Positions 32,301 through 46,318 of a stretch of DNA of 64,000 bases are shown one piece after another. Position numbers and translations under genes: made by a program. The notes beneath the pieces are model-generated. The model was not told the origin of the DNA. It saw only the letters and a list, made by a program, of their open reading frames with translations, and searched no databases. The DNA is from Hemileia vastatrix (Eukaryota > Basidiomycota > Pucciniomycetes > Pucciniales > Zaghouaniaceae): contig JASXTE010000039.1 in NCBI GenBank assembly GCA_030280995.1, positions 1 through 64,000 of the forward strand, written 5' to 3'. Numbering within the stretch: position 1 is the first letter of the stretch; every line of letters starts with the position of its first letter.

Positions 32301-35300
32301 TTCTGTCCTTCCATGTGAAAGGACAGTGTAACAGTTGCGGCAGGGACATTGAAAAATTGTCTCTTGCCGGTCCAATTGATCAGCTTGACTGTATTGCATT
32401 CTATTCTTTTATATTGTATTGTGATGTTCATTGCATTGTGCGATGTGTGACTGTGTGTCTATGTGTCTCTACATTTCGCCACTCTTCAGTCTTCACTGTC
32501 GAGTCTCAAGTCTTCGAGTCGAGTGTCTCTTTTCTTGTAAACCTGAGCTCTGAAAATGTCGTAAGTCGACGGATTCAACATCAGCTTCATCTGCCTTGGC
32601 GGTCGAAAAGTTTCATTGAATTTCCTTCTTTTTGGTCTCTGTCTTTCTGTCTTTCAGTCTTTCTGTCTTTCTCATGTCACCACTCGACAAACGGAAGTGA
32701 ATCACACTCAGAACATGCTTGTGAGTCAAGTAAAACCAGACAAAGAATAAAAATCCGAAGAAACTGAGAGACAAGTAAGAGGAGATTTTTCTTTTGAATA
32801 CAGAGTTTCGACTCTTGTGGTGTACTGAGTGTGAAAAATCCACCCTTTGCAGGCAAATTCTTTTCACCCGTTTGTGATACTTCTTTGCTATTATTTTTAT
32901 CGTCGTTTTTTTCTTTCTTTTCTTTCTTTTACTTTATTTTACTTTATTTTTCTCTTGTTTCTTTTGTCTGCTCGTGCTTCTTTTTCGATCGCCGATTGGC
33001 CCGTGTAAGATGTGATCACCTCACGTGCATCCATACAAATGCCTGTGTCAAAGTCGCAAATCGTGTGACGAGAGTGAAAATAGTGTCTTGTTTCTCTTTT
33101 ATTTCCATTTTGTCGCTGCTTAAGGCTCTTTACATCTTTACAATTTCCTTTGCTCGAGTGTGTCTTATTGAAGTTGAGAGCAGAGTTTAAGGTTGAAAGT
33201 TGAGAGTTGAAGAAAAAGGGGCCAAGTGGAAAAAGGGGCAAAAGTTTAACTTTTACATTTGCCTGCTCGATAGGTTATCCCAGTCAAGTTCGAAATTAAG
33301 TAGAGCGCACAGGGGAGCCTAAAGAAGTCGAAGAGTTGAAGGAGTAGAGCAAGTAGAACAAGTAGAACAAGTAGAAATAGAAGTAGTAGAAGGAGAAGAA
33401 TAGAATAGTCGAAGAAGAACCATTCGACGGGTCAAAGAGAGAAGGAAAGTTCTGTTGCTGCTTCTGTCGACTTTTCTCCTTGTCTCTTCACTCGGATGTC
33501 GTGCTTCGTGACTTTGCAAGAGAAAATTTTGCTTTAACTTTAACTGCGCGTTTATTTGTTGTCTCTTTTGTTTCTGTCACACTGACTTGTGAAGAGACTT
33601 GCATTTGCTTCTCACACTGTTCATTGGTGTCTCTGTATTTCTCAGTTTGTCTGACTGTGTGACAGTTGTTCGAGTTTCCTCGACTTTTCTCAGCTTCCCT
33701 TCATGGTCGAATCGAGCAAAAGGCAACGAAGGCATCAAGAGGCATCACCCATCCAAAAGCAGTTTAAAAGATTGTCTGACTCGAGACTAGTTTTCAAAGT
33801 GCTTGAAGAGAACAACTAAAGAGAATGAAAGAATGAAAGAATAGGAAGAGCAGAGAGATGATGAATTCCCAGTTCCCATTTCCGTTCTCTCCAGGCCAAA
33901 TGATTCAGCTGCAAAGTGGCAACTGAGAAGTTCTTTTCTCTTTATTCCATTTCTTCTCTCTCACGTTCTCACTCCCCATGCAGTCATCCATGTTTTTCTT
34001 TTCTTTTTATTTTTTGTCAGTTCTGTTCATTCCTTCACTCACTCACTCACTTGCTGCTTCAATCGCAATTGAAAGGTAAACCTTCACCTCTGTCATCGAA
34101 AAAGAGAGAAAGTCTACATGACACGCTTTGCTCCCAAGTATCTCACTCTATTTGACTTTTCTTCTTTTTTTATTCTTTTTTCTTGAAAACCTTTTACTTT
34201 GTTTTATTTTGTCTGACGAGTGAGTAACTTTTTTTGTTTAACTTTCCAGTTGAGTGGTGGTTATTCGTTACACGGGCTAAATTGTTGAATCATTAGTGAA
34301 GGAAGTTCTTTAACAAACTTCTTACTTTACTTTTTCAACTACAAGAATTCATTTTACTTTTAGTCTTTTGTCTTTAGTCTCTTTGCACTGTCTGTACCTG
34401 AGAGAACAGTTGTGCTTGTATGGTTAGTTCAATTTCACCACAAAAAAAAGGATAAAAAACGAACTTGTATGAGTGAAGACGAAGTACTCGTGTCTAAGTA
34501 GTTTCAACTCAATTAAATAAGTCCATTTGATTTGGCCAATGTCAGTGACACTCCCAAATGAATGAGAAGGAAAAAATTGAGAATCCGCATGTCACTTGCC
34601 TTTGATGAGGCTGAAGAAGAGAAGAAAGTAAAGAAAAAGTCAAGAAAAAGTCAAGACAAAGTAAAGAAAGAGAAGAAAGCAAAGACAAAGAGACAGAAAA
34701 CAGTCTGCGAAATGCTTTTGGTTTTGCCTCTCATCAAGTCGCAGTCAAGAATAAAGACAAGGGAGAAGAACGAATGAAAAGAGTGTTCTTGTGAATTCCT
34801 TGATGAGGATGTCGTTTCGCAAGTAAAAGTATCAAGAAGAACTTTATCCTGTTTCTTTGCTTGTCCTTTCCTTGTCTTCAATGTATTTTTTACTTTTTCC
34901 CCCCTTTTTTTCCTTTTCTTCGCTTTTCTTCGACTTGTTTCTAAGTTGCTGGCGGTAAAGACCCGAAATCTGATTTAATGAGAGTAAAAAATACTACTCA
35001 TTGTGAATGACATTTGAGACGTTTTTTCATGCAAATGAGAGACGTAAAAGTATCAACCGACAGTAAAGGAAGAAAACTTTTCGATACTTGGCCGAGTAAA
35101 AGGATTCTCTGTTTTCTTCTCCAGTGACGTAAGTTGCGTTATGTATGACACTCGGAATCTGTTGGAGCATTGTTCTTCTGTGTTCTTCTGTGTTCTGCTG
35201 TGTTCTCTTGTATGTAGAAGTTGTTCTTATGTGCCCAGCCAAATCCCCTCAATGGAGTTACCAGAGTATTCGGACTCATGAAGGTTGAGAAAAGTCTGCC

Positions 35301-38300
35301 AAAAGTAGCAAAAGTGGTAAAAGTGACAAAAACAGTGAAATGTGTGACTGTGAGTGTGTGAGCGAGTTTAAGGGTGTAAGAGTGTAAGTGTGTAAGTGTA
35401 TGCTGCATCCAAGCTTGGCAACATAGTCATCAGGTCTTTTTCTCCTTTCTCGAGTGCCGAGTTGTTCACTCCTTCAGCCACCTTAATCCAATGAATTGAA
35501 CGACAAGGGCACAAGCCTATGTGATGAAATGGTTCTTTAGTCTATTCTGTCGTAACAATTTTGGTGCCAAAGTTTCTCGGGTAGGTCTTTTGATTGGTTC
35601 GTTGTTGTGTAAGGTGAATCAAGTTAACAGTTAACTCGACTGTTGCCATAATGATGTCAGTCACAAGTCACTCGGCCTGTAAATGAGGTCGTTTCGTTTT
35701 GTCTCCCTTTAAAATAGCCTCTTGTCTCCTGCCAAGTCATTGACTTGCTTCACACTTGCCACTCGCCTTTTTCACTGGCCCTTTTTGTATTGTCGCTTTT
35801 CTCTGGCCCTCTTATATACTTGCAACTTGCAACTTGCCCTGACTAACCGACTAACCAACCAACCAACTGACTGACTGACTAACTCAACTTGCCTTGACTA
35901 ACGTTGACACTCAAAGAATCTCTCTTTCTCCCACTTCGCAGTCACACTTACACTTTCACTCTAACTTTCACTCTCACTCTCACTTGCAGGGCAAAAAGTC
36001 GCAATGTTCAACTTTAACTCTCAATTGCAAGTCGTCAACTTACACACAACTAGTGTGACAGCTTAACTGGACTTTGCTGTGGCAAGAAAAATGAGCCACA
36101 GCACACTGTTCGAGCCGTTCTAACCATTCTAACTGTCCATGTGTATGTGTATGAGTGTATGTGCCCGTGTCACTAAGTCAAGCAGAGTGTACCGTTATCC
36201 CTTGGTGTACTCTGAGCGCAGTTAGAACGGTTAGAACAGTAGAAACAGTAGGAACAGTCCGCCCGATACACTATACACTATAATCCATCATAAAAAGTTA
36301 CTCTTTCGGCTGGAGAATGTGGTTAAGACATCTTCCGAGAAAACAGTTAATGGTGCAGCGAGGGCAGGAAGAGAAGCAAGACAAGAAGCAAAACAGAATA
36401 AAAGAACAGAAAGAAGCGAGCAGGGTAAAAGATGAGAAAGGGTTACTTGCCCTTTCTCTCTTTTCTTTCTTTTCTCTCTTTTTCTCTCCGTGTGCTGTGC
36501 TATTTCTTTTCATGTTGTTGTCTCTTGTCGAGCGAGCAAGCACAGAGTTAGAACTTGCAGATGGTGCGATACAAGTGATGAACTTTTTACACAGTTTACT
36601 CAGACCCAATGCTCAAGTGACACAATATTACATGTGTGCTGTCTTGTATGTATACTCTGTGTGTGCCTCGGTTGTTGCTGTCGGTTGAATTTCATGCATC
36701 TTGTACATCTTGTACATCTTTCACATCCTTACATGAAGAAAGAAAAGTTGAGAAAAGACCAGGCCGACTATGCACTTTCATTCTAATGATCTCATTAGCA
36801 TTAGTCGCAACTTTTGCAAGGAAATCCGTTACTCGAAACTTTCACACTCACCAAGATTAATCTTATGCTTCGACTTGAACTTATTCTTTATTTACGTGAT
36901 GACCTTTCAACAGACAAATAATTTGCCCAAAATGTGTACGGGTCACACGCTGAGTTGGAGGTGTGAATTAAATGAACATTATAAATGACAATTTTAAGCT
37001 TCAACCTCACATTTCATAGTTCACAGTTTACAGTTTGCAGTTTACAGTGGAAGCTTAGGTTAGAGAGTGTGAGAATATAAAGTATGAAGTGTTCAGTTGA
37101 CTACTACCAAATACAAAGTATAAATTGCTGTTGAATTATCCATGCATTGAGATACATTTGAAAACATTTAAGCCAAACTGGTCGGTTAGTTCGGACTGGT
37201 GGTCATATGCTGGTTTAACACTTTTACTTTGCTCCTTTCACACTCAAACTCTTTCACACTGTTTCACACTCTTTCACATTCGTAAACTCGTAGGATGATC
37301 GCATGATGACATTTTGTCACGCACTGTCAGTCCGTTTCTTGATTTGTTCATTTGTCTGCCACAAAGAAAGAAAGAAACTGTGTAAGATAAAATGGCGGTC
37401 TAGTTGGGCTGAAAGTTGACGCTCATTAGCGAAAACGAGTAATCATGTCAGCTATGAATTACAAGAGAAGTAACTCAATCCTCAATCTAAATTAGCTTGA
37501 GTTCACTATGGTGAGCAATTGAATCGATTGCCTCAATTTACTTTGACTCATTTTTCTGCCTTTTCTTTTTTCCTCCCCGTTTTCATTTTACTTCCATTTT
37601 CCTTTCATTTTCCTTTTCTCATGCAGAAAGAGGCAGGACGATACAGTGTGAGCAAATGAATGACTAATAAATGAATGAATGAATAGAATAAATGAATGAA
37701 TGGATGTTTCTGTCGATGTGTGTGTCTCATGACACTCTGAAATAACTGAAGAAACATCCAACACATAAACAGGCAAACAGTTGACTTTGCTCAGCAGGAT
37801 CTGACCTTTTTACATCCTCATCACTGTTGTAACTATGTAACAGAGTAACTGAGTAACTCAGTAACTCAGTAACTATGTAACCTTATGAACTGCTTTTCTT
37901 CCATATTAAAAGACGAGGGCAAAGTTGCTTTTGCACTTTCTCTGTGCGAAATTACACCTGGCAGTTTACACAGAGTTAAATTGCAGACTGGGCTTGAGCT
38001 GTCAACTTGTTTAACACTGGTACATCGATCACGCAGTAACTTTTCTTACTCTTTGAAAAAGGCCTTTGTGAATGCCGGCTGGACCAGCTGAGTAATTTTT
38101 CTCTTTGTCTTGCTTCGTTTTGTTGATTACACGCACTCTGCTCATGATGCCAATGTTTCCATGTACACTTGCTCGTTACTCTTTCACCGTGTAGCGTTGT
38201 AATGTCCTAATGTACTTCCAATGGTTAAATGGTTAAATGCAGAGATGGTTAAAAGTCATCCTCCTTTTCACTAACAATCAAATGTCTCTGCCGCCCCTTC

Positions 38301-39160
38301 ACTCGTGCCATTTGTCCATCAGTAGTCGATTGAATGGTAACAACATCAATAACAAGACAAACGAGATACAAACAACATCACAAACCGAATTTAAATGTTT
38401 CTTCATTCTTTACTTCATTTTTCTTTAACAACTCGTTGCAACTCTTTTCCTGTTGTTGTGTGAGACAAATGGACTCAAAGTTGCAACGAAAGTGCCACAG
38501 GAAACTTCCCATAGGTACCATTTTCACTTGAAGATATGAAATTGCATTCAAATTTATTTGAAATTACATTTGCAAGGGTAAAAAAAGGAATACTTGTACC
38601 ATTGTACAGTTGTAACGCTGAATAGTTGATTCATTCAAAGTGATTATGCCTTCTATTGTATTGTTTTGAAGGGCAGACAAGTATTTCTACTATTTTTTTT
38701 CTCGCAAAAGAAGTGTAATAATTTGCTTCTGTCAATGGCTCATGCCATCTGTCATCTTTTCATCTGTATGAGATTTGCTTCTTCTTTCATTTGGCTCTTG
38801 GATGTAGTTGTGATGTATCTCTCTTTGCCTTTGATGTAGCTTGTGTCCTCCTCACCTCTGGCGTCCATATCCACTTGTGCTGACTAGTGACTAGTGACTG
38901 TGGACTGTTTACCGCTTACTGCTGACTACTGACTGCTGACTGTTCTATTCATCATTATCATCATCAGTTCTATCATCACCAGAAGCTTCAGTTTCGGTAT
39001 GATGGCTGAGATACAATTGCACAAAGTACTTTTAGTCTTTTCTTCCTTGCCAAAGTTAGTCTTAAGTACAAGTGCGCGTGAATCGTCGGAGAATCTTCAA
39101 CTGATTCGTCGGAGAAGGATGAAGAGAAGAGCATACTTTTACTTTTACTTTTACTTTTGC

Positions 39161-39162
<2 letters not shown>

Positions 39163-39192
<30 letters not shown>

Positions 39193-39198
39193 CTTCTT
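39163..39198 (+). repeat. (TTC)n microsatellite
   Basis: About twelve TTC units, preceded at 39134-39158 by a (ctttta)n repeat. Non-coding. Confidence 0.9.
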
Positions 39199-41799
39199 TC
39201 TCTTTTTCTTGTGCTCCATTCTTGTTCACTGTGTTGTATACGCCATCGTGAACAGCCGTAGGAAAATATATCATAACAGAACTTATTGGCAGTTGAGATG
39301 GATTACTCCTGCACAAGAAATACAATTTGGACTTTGCTGGCCCTTGTTCTTGCCCGTGAATCTGTGTGACCGTGAGACTGAATGACTTGGTCATCGTGTG
39401 ACTTGGCCTGTGCAAGGAGCAAATGTTATGTTTTGTGTATGCCAGTCTCGCCTTTGAAACTTTCTGTAAACCCAAGTTACAACCAGGAGATTTCAAAGCA
39501 CACAACTTTCTGAACCTCTGAACCTCTGAGTCAACAAAGAAACAAGGGGCAAAGAAAGAACAAGGAAAAAATAAAGAAAGAGCAAAGATGAGAAAAATAC
39601 AATTTATATAAAGGCAGTTGTCTCTTATTCGCTCTTTTTTTCATTCTTTTCCTTCTCTTTGCTGTTATTTCGACCACCAAGAGGGCCAAAATGGCCCGAA
39701 GATCGAAAAATCAAAGGACCAACTGAGTGTCCAATGAAAGGGCAGACTAACAGGGTAAGTGAAAGTGAGCAAAGTGAAGAAAGTGAAGAAAGTGAAGAAA
39801 GTGAGTGAAGAGGGAGAAGATTTGGCCCAAGTTTCTGTTAGAGCAAGCATCAACTTGTGCTGCGGGTGATGAGGCGAATCCAAGCGAATTTCATGTCAGA
39901 ACTCGATTCGAGTGTGAGCCTGTGGGAGGGAGGGAGAATAGAAGAACGAGAAGAGAGAGGGAGAGAGAGGAAAAAAAAACAAGACAACGACTCTCACGTG
40001 GAGGACAAAGTTAAGGGTAGAATAGGGGATCGGTGACTATGATTAACGCGGGATTTGATTTGTGCCATCCATTGGTTCGACTCATGAGTTGAGTTCGTTC
40101 ATCCGTCCACCCGCATCTCGAAGGTCCAATGTTACTGCAGATGCCGAGATGTTGAGTTTTTCTTGATGGGCCTTTTCTCTCCTCGCTTTCTTTTCTTTAT
40201 TCTCTATTCTCTTTCCTCTTCTTTGTGTTTCCTTCTCCCTTGTCTCTTGTCTCTTGTCATTGACTGTATGTATGAGAGTATAAGGATATGAGTGTATGAG
40301 TGTGTGTGTGTGGGTGATTTGGTGTCGGAGGTTCTGGTCTCTTTTCTTTTCTCTTTGATTCCCTCCCTACTAGCAGTATATTTGAATTCATTTGAATTCA
40401 CTTCTTGTTCTTGCCGAGCCAGCTGCTGCCTGAAGAGTCTTAAATTTGGGCAGACCCAGGAAGAAGGAGATGGAGAAATGGAGAAATGGAGAAGGGAAAA
40501 AGAAATAAGGAAAAAGAAGGCCGATTGGAGGAGTTCACTTGCTCCAGTCAAAGCCAGCAGGCACAATAAACACTCTAAACACTTCAGTCCAGTTGACTAG
40601 TCCATCAGATGAAGAGAAAAGAACAAAGTGAACGAGAGGTTCTTAACAACAGTGCAAAATCGAATTTCCAACACAAAAGTGCAGTTTCTTGATTTCTCTC
40701 TCAAACCAAATCATCATCAGTCAGCTGTACTGTTTGTGATTGCTGCAATTAATCTAAAAGAAAAAAAGTCCCTCTCAAGCAAACAAAGAACGAGACCGAC
40801 TTAAAATTAAAATGAATGACTTGGACATTTGTTTTGCCTTTCCACTTTGCCACTTTAACTGCATTCAATGTAAGAAATCACAATTTACCCTCGTTTTTTC
40901 CGTGGATATTTTTTGTAACTTTTAAAGAGAGCACAAAAAGAAAAATAAGAAAAATAGCCTCATAATCAGGCAACCCATGACAGAACGAGTCACATTGGGG
41001 AGAGAAAGAAAGAGAGAAAGAAAGAGACAACTTTATTGTCAGATGCGACGGCCATTCAATCCATTTTTGTCGTTTGTGTCCTTTTTGTCATTTTTGTTCG
41101 ACGACTGGTGCATTGGATGCACTGGATGCTTTGGAAGCATTTGCAATTGAGAAAAATATAAGAAAAGGAAAAATAAAGCATTAAAGACATGAGATACAGT
41201 CAGTCATGACTCACAAGCAGAGGCTGAGATTCGAGACTGAAGACTGAGGACCGAAGACTGAGAAACTGAGAGACACCAGCTCAGCATCAAAAGACCGGGA
41301 CAGATTGAACAATCGTCATCGCTCTTCTACTTGGCTCTTTGCCTGATGATGGACATTTACTGATGTCGGGTTAATACTGTGAAAACAAAGCATCGTCCAC
41401 TGCAAAGTGGCAAAGTGGCCGCTCAGATGGGATGAGATGCAGAATCTTACATCAAAAAGAGAGAAAAACAGAAAGAAACAGAGAGAAAGAGAGCTTTGAG
41501 TTGTTTGTTCTTGTCTTTTATATTTTGTCTTTTCGCCTGTTCTCCTGTTCTACTATTTCCCTGTGCTACTGTTATACTGTTCTACTGTTCTACTGTTCTA
41601 CTGTTTTTCTGTTGTTCGCTTCTCCTGCCAACTTTGTGCAGACTTTTTATTTGGTTTGTGTCTTAAGTCCGAGCGGACAGCAAATTGAAGATGAAACCGG
41701 ATGTTTGGGAGAGTTCAAGTCAAGGGCAGATCCCGTGTGATTTCCTGGCAGGAGAATGAGTGGACAATAAAATAAAAAGGCAACATAAGCCAAAAGAAT

Positions 41800-41854
41800 A
41801 AAAAGGAAAAAGGAAAAAAAGGGAAAAAAGAAAAAAGAAAAAAGAGGAAGAAAA
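41800..41854 (+). repeat. Polypurine tract
   Basis: A/G run built from gggaaaaaag-like and aaaagg units. About 140 bp downstream, at 41995-42065, lies a C/T-only stretch that is roughly complementary. Confidence 0.7.
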
Positions 41855-42468
41855 TGCCAAGTTAACTAAAGTGTCTTCTCCTTCGGACTAGGATAGATGC
41901 AGGATTTGGTGAACCTGGACGAGAAGACGAGGAGTTGAGTAGAAGGAGAGAAGATGGACAAAATAACGCGAAACGATATATAAGGCAAACTTTTGTCTCT
42001 TTCTCTCTTTCTCTCAGTTTCTTCCGTCTCCTTCGTCTTTCTCTCTTTCTCTTTCCTTTTCTCGTCTCTTTGGTCTCCCCCAAACTTTACTGATGGTCCA
42101 GGGTGGGGTCGTTTAAGGATGGATCAGATCACACTATGAATGCCTGTGCCCTGTTGTGCCTTAGATGTTCACTGATGCGACTTGGACCTGGACCTTATGA
42201 TGGACCTGAACAGATGAGATGGCTGCATCTCCTCCACTATTATAGTCAAAGTTGACAAGGAAGAAAGAATCAAATTCAGTCCAGTGTGCATGAAGGATGA
42301 CGATGCGATGAGTCTCATGATCAGATGGCAAAAGTGTGACGAGAAAAGATGCACCCAAGAAAGGAGAAACAGGCCAAGAAAGGAGAAACAGGCCAAGAAT
42401 GTATACTTTAACATACACATAAAAACAGAAACAGAGTGAACTGTTGTGTCATGAAAATTCGATAAAAG

Positions 42469-42518
42469 AAGGGAAAAAGAGGAAAAAAAGGGAAAAAAGA
42501 GGAAAAAAAGTAAAAGAA
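42469..42518 (+). repeat. Tandem purine repeat (gggaaaaagaggaaaaaaa)
   Basis: Two near-perfect copies of a roughly 20-bp all-purine unit followed by a partial purine run. Confidence 0.7.
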
Positions 42519-43998
42519 GCAAAGAAAAGTTCACAGGGTGAACTTGATCAAAAGTACCGAACAGTGAGGAAAATGGCCTCAATTTGGGAGGTTAAGAGAA
42601 GAAAAACATTTTACGTCTTTCCAAATAAAAAGGAACCAGTGCCATTGGACCGACATTTAAGTGCTTTTCTGTTTTACAACATCAATGTCTCCCTTTGAAT
42701 CCTTTGTAACCGGAAGTTAATCAAATGCAACTTGACAAAGGATCCCTGCGATGGCGGGAACAATTTTTTTCTTCCATTTCCGATTCAACAGTCAACACTG
42801 GATAGACCTTCATTTGCGCTTTGCTCATCTTTGTCAGACAATTTTTTTCATCTTTCTAATTGACAAATTTAGTATATTTTTTTCCACTCACTTGTCAAGT
42901 AAAGTGTTCGATTGTGTCGAATTCGCTTTTCCTTTGATCCTTCGTGGAAGAAAACATCGGTCACCCGGTGATTCTCGATTTCATTCTCAATTCAGTGCAT
43001 TCGGTTGTCGAGTTCTTTCTCAGAGAAAAAACTGTTATCTGTGTCCATTGCCATGTGTCCAGTTCTTGGAAATTCCTTCAAAGTTATACATGTAGATTAC
43101 GTTTTTTTGGGTACTTTGCTGCTGTTGTTTTCTATAAAAAACAATCAGACTGGAATTTATTTATAGTTTGATTGTTCGCCGGTGAATTAGCTGGATGAAG
43201 TACAAATGAAAAATCCGCCCAATTCGTGCGCCACTAATGACTGTTGGGAGTGAAGATGACTCTTCTTTCATTCGGATCTTCAGAGTGTGAAGTTCAACTG
43301 AGCCCCCCACTTCTAATCGGGCCAAACAGTAGCTCGGTTGGACCTTTTTTGTTATACTTCGCAGTGTCATGTGTAACCGTATAAATGACTCACAAGTCAG
43401 TCGAAACAGTCGCATCTCTCTTCTCATCTCTATTATACCAGCAGTTTTACACCGAGTGTGAGCCACTCTGAGTCTTCAATGTTCAACCCTGAATTCTCGC
43501 AGTTCTTTCGATTTGGCTCTGATAAAGTGCACTGAGGGGCGAACGAAAGAGAATTCTGGTGAGTGATCAGCGACTCGAGATGACACAGGAAGCGTAGAGT
43601 GTAAAATGCCAGGAGAAATGAAAGACCAAGCACAGTTTGGATCAATCGACAAAAAGGGAAGAAAAGACAAAGTGACTCAATGTTCTTTTCCTCTTTTTGT
43701 CTCTTTGTCTCTTTTTCTCCCTTCTTCACCCTGGTTCTTCTCATTTTTCGACTTGTGTGAGAAATAAAGTCCGTTCTTTCAGAACACGCATTCGCCTTTT
43801 CCTCTCTAAATGATCTCTCTGTCGCTTTTGCTCTTTTATTCTTTTTCAACTCACTGTACCCTTTGTTACTTGCTGTTTTATATACAGAAGGATTCTAATG
43901 ACTCGCCGTTAAAGTGTATGCTTCTTCTCTTAAGCTCCAGTAAATACAATTGTTCTTACTAATCGACCAACTGCATCCGCACCACAAGAGCGATGCTC

Positions 43999-44150
43999 AG
44001 TCTTTTTTCTTTTTCCCCTTTTCTTCTTTCCTTTTTCCTTTTTACTCTTTTCTCTCTCATACTTTTTTTTCTCTGTCTTTCTCTTTCTTCTCGCTTCTTT
44101 CTTTCTTCGCTCGTCTTGTCCTTTTTCTTTTTTCTTTTTTCTTTTTGCTG
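43999..44150 (+). repeat. Polypyrimidine tract
   Basis: About 150 bp almost free of purines, with repeated ttttcttttt and ctttctt units. Confidence 0.75.
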
Positions 44151-44967
44151 AAAACCACTTGCTTAACTCCTCTCGCTGCGCCTTAATGAGTCGAGTGTGA
44201 ATGAATCAAGAGGTGACATGAACAATTATTCACTTCGCACATTCGCTAACTCACTCGTCCTTAAAAAGTTCTTTCATCCTCCTGTTGCCAGGTTGTGGTG
44301 GTTAATGTCTCATCATGGGCTGCTCGTCTTTCAGCCTCTTGATGATGTAACGAACAATGGACCACACTTTGCCTTCAATTGAAAAAGTGAATAAACTAGA
44401 TTCACTCGGCAAAGGGTTTGTTTCCTTTGCTCTTTCGACACACAAACACATGAACACATGAACACAGGAACATCAAAAGATACAAACAGCTCAACAGCTC
44501 AACAGCCAAACAGCGAAACATAGAAACACAAAAATGTGTCCTTTGTGCCTCTTTATGCATTCTGTGAAAATCGAATTTGCGTCACAAGTTGTCTACATAA
44601 GGGAGAATAGAAGGCAAAAGGGGGAAAATGGATGTCTCTTACATTGAGATGTGTTCCAATGAAAAATGCTTCGAATGTGTTGTGCCGATTATTCGCCCGA
44701 ACCAAGTGAAATAGGAGTCGAGGAGAAAGAAACAGTCAAACTGGCAAAGAAGAGAAAGACATGTACTAAATGTGATTTAGGCAAATGGATGACACCGTTA
44801 CTGTCACCGGTTGAGAGTAGCATCTTCGATGCATGAACACTCGTAACTTAACCAACTGCAAAGGAGGGTTGAAAAGATGCAGGGAAAAAGAGAGGAAACG
44901 AGAGAAAGAGGAACAGAGTAAGAAGCAAAGGGAAAAAGAGAGACAGAAAGAGACAGCAGAAAGAGCG

Positions 44968-44994
44968 GATGAGGATGAGGATGAGGATGAAGAT
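44968..44994 (+). repeat. (GATGAG)n hexanucleotide repeat
   Basis: About four copies of gatgag at the 3' end of a purine-rich stretch. Confidence 0.75.
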
Positions 44995-46318
44995 GCTACT
45001 TATCTTGTCCACACCTTAGTCGGTAAATTTGGCACATTTTTCTCAACGGAGGATGTACTCAGTATATTTATTCTACCGAGTTGTTCTTGTCGCCAGAATT
45101 GTTGGACACTAAGGAGTATAAGGACACACTTCACCCGGCAAAAAGCTCGTTGGATGAGAAGAAAGTATCTTCATTGTACCCTGCGGCTTATGCGTAGAGG
45201 ATCTCATTAATATCAGGTGAACAAGGAGAAGGAGCGACAGGTTATGGTAGAGGTCACAGCTGGTCAAATGCAACCAGTCACAGGGGCCACTAATGACACC
45301 AAGGGAGGGGAAAAGGGCAACGAAACTTCTCACCCAGTCAAAGAGAAAGAAAGAGAGAAATAGAGAAAGAGCCAAAGAGAAAAACAGGATGAAAGAAACG
45401 AAGAGGTGCTCAAGCTGACGCCTCTGCCTTTTGCTTACCCTTGCACAAGTTCTGTTGAGTTTTGTTGAGTTCTCTTCTGTTGCAATCGAAATGTACGCTG
45501 CACTCATTGCCTTTTCTCCCTCTTGCAATTTGAAAAGACGTCTACAGTGTAACTTGAGGCAGCATCGGAATACTTTCTCTCTTTATCTTTCTCTCTTTGT
45601 GTAGGTCTGTGCATATTGCCATTTCTCCTCGACTTTCGGGGCAAAAAGGATGCAAGCTGTGTCAATACCGATTCTCTGATTCTCTGTTTTCTGTTTTCCT
45701 GTTTCTCTCTTTCTCTCTCTTTCCATTCGGCTTTTCCTCTACATTCGGTATTCCTTTTTCTCCGGCTGACTACTAATCATTTGCCTGTGTCCTTCTTCTT
45801 TATCCCTTTTCTCTCGGCTCATTCCTCTTCACATGCTGGTGACTTATTACTAATCTGTTTCTTCTTTTGCTCCTTTTATTTCTCACTTGGAAGAAGATGC
45901 GAATGAGAAAGAAGACATCATGACTGGCAAGCAGTGACAAGTGAATCAGAGAAACAACATTCACACGTTCTTCATACGTAAAGGCCACTCACACCACGTC
46001 TTCATCATTCACTTGGTGTTCACTTGGTGTCCACTCGAGTTTCATTGACCCAACTGACAGAGGAAGTAAGAAGGGAAGTGACGACTTAACAAGCAAGAAA
46101 GTAAGAAAGCCGAAAAGAAAGAAAGAATAAGAAGAAAAGAACAAAAGAACAACGACATCAACAGACCGACAGACGCCAAGACAAAAGGCTAAAAGATCTT
46201 TCAGTGTCGGCTAACTGCGAGGACAAATTAAATTGTGGTGTCAATCACAGTTACATTCGACACAAAACGTGGCAAAGTGGCAACTGTTATTCTGTGTGCC
46301 ATTTCAATTGTTCCAACA

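Larger units (their letters stand above)
25988..46318. other. 20-kb non-coding region rich in polypurine and polypyrimidine tracts
   Basis: I find no supported coding exon, RNA gene or transposon in this stretch. Apparent reading frames are low-complexity: poly-Phe/Ser/Leu from CT-rich runs and poly-Lys/Glu from AG-rich runs. The strand preference flips repeatedly. Pyrimidine-rich stretches occur near 26.2-26.4, 32.0-32.1, 32.9, 42.0 and 44.0-44.15 kb; purine-rich ones near 28.4, 30.2, 31.3-31.4, 34.65, 39.55, 41.8, 42.5 and 44.9 kb. It could be one giant intron of the downstream receptor gene or plain intergenic DNA. A possible acceptor with a weak pyrimidine tract sits at 46201-46204, before the receptor start. 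Confidence 0.5.
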
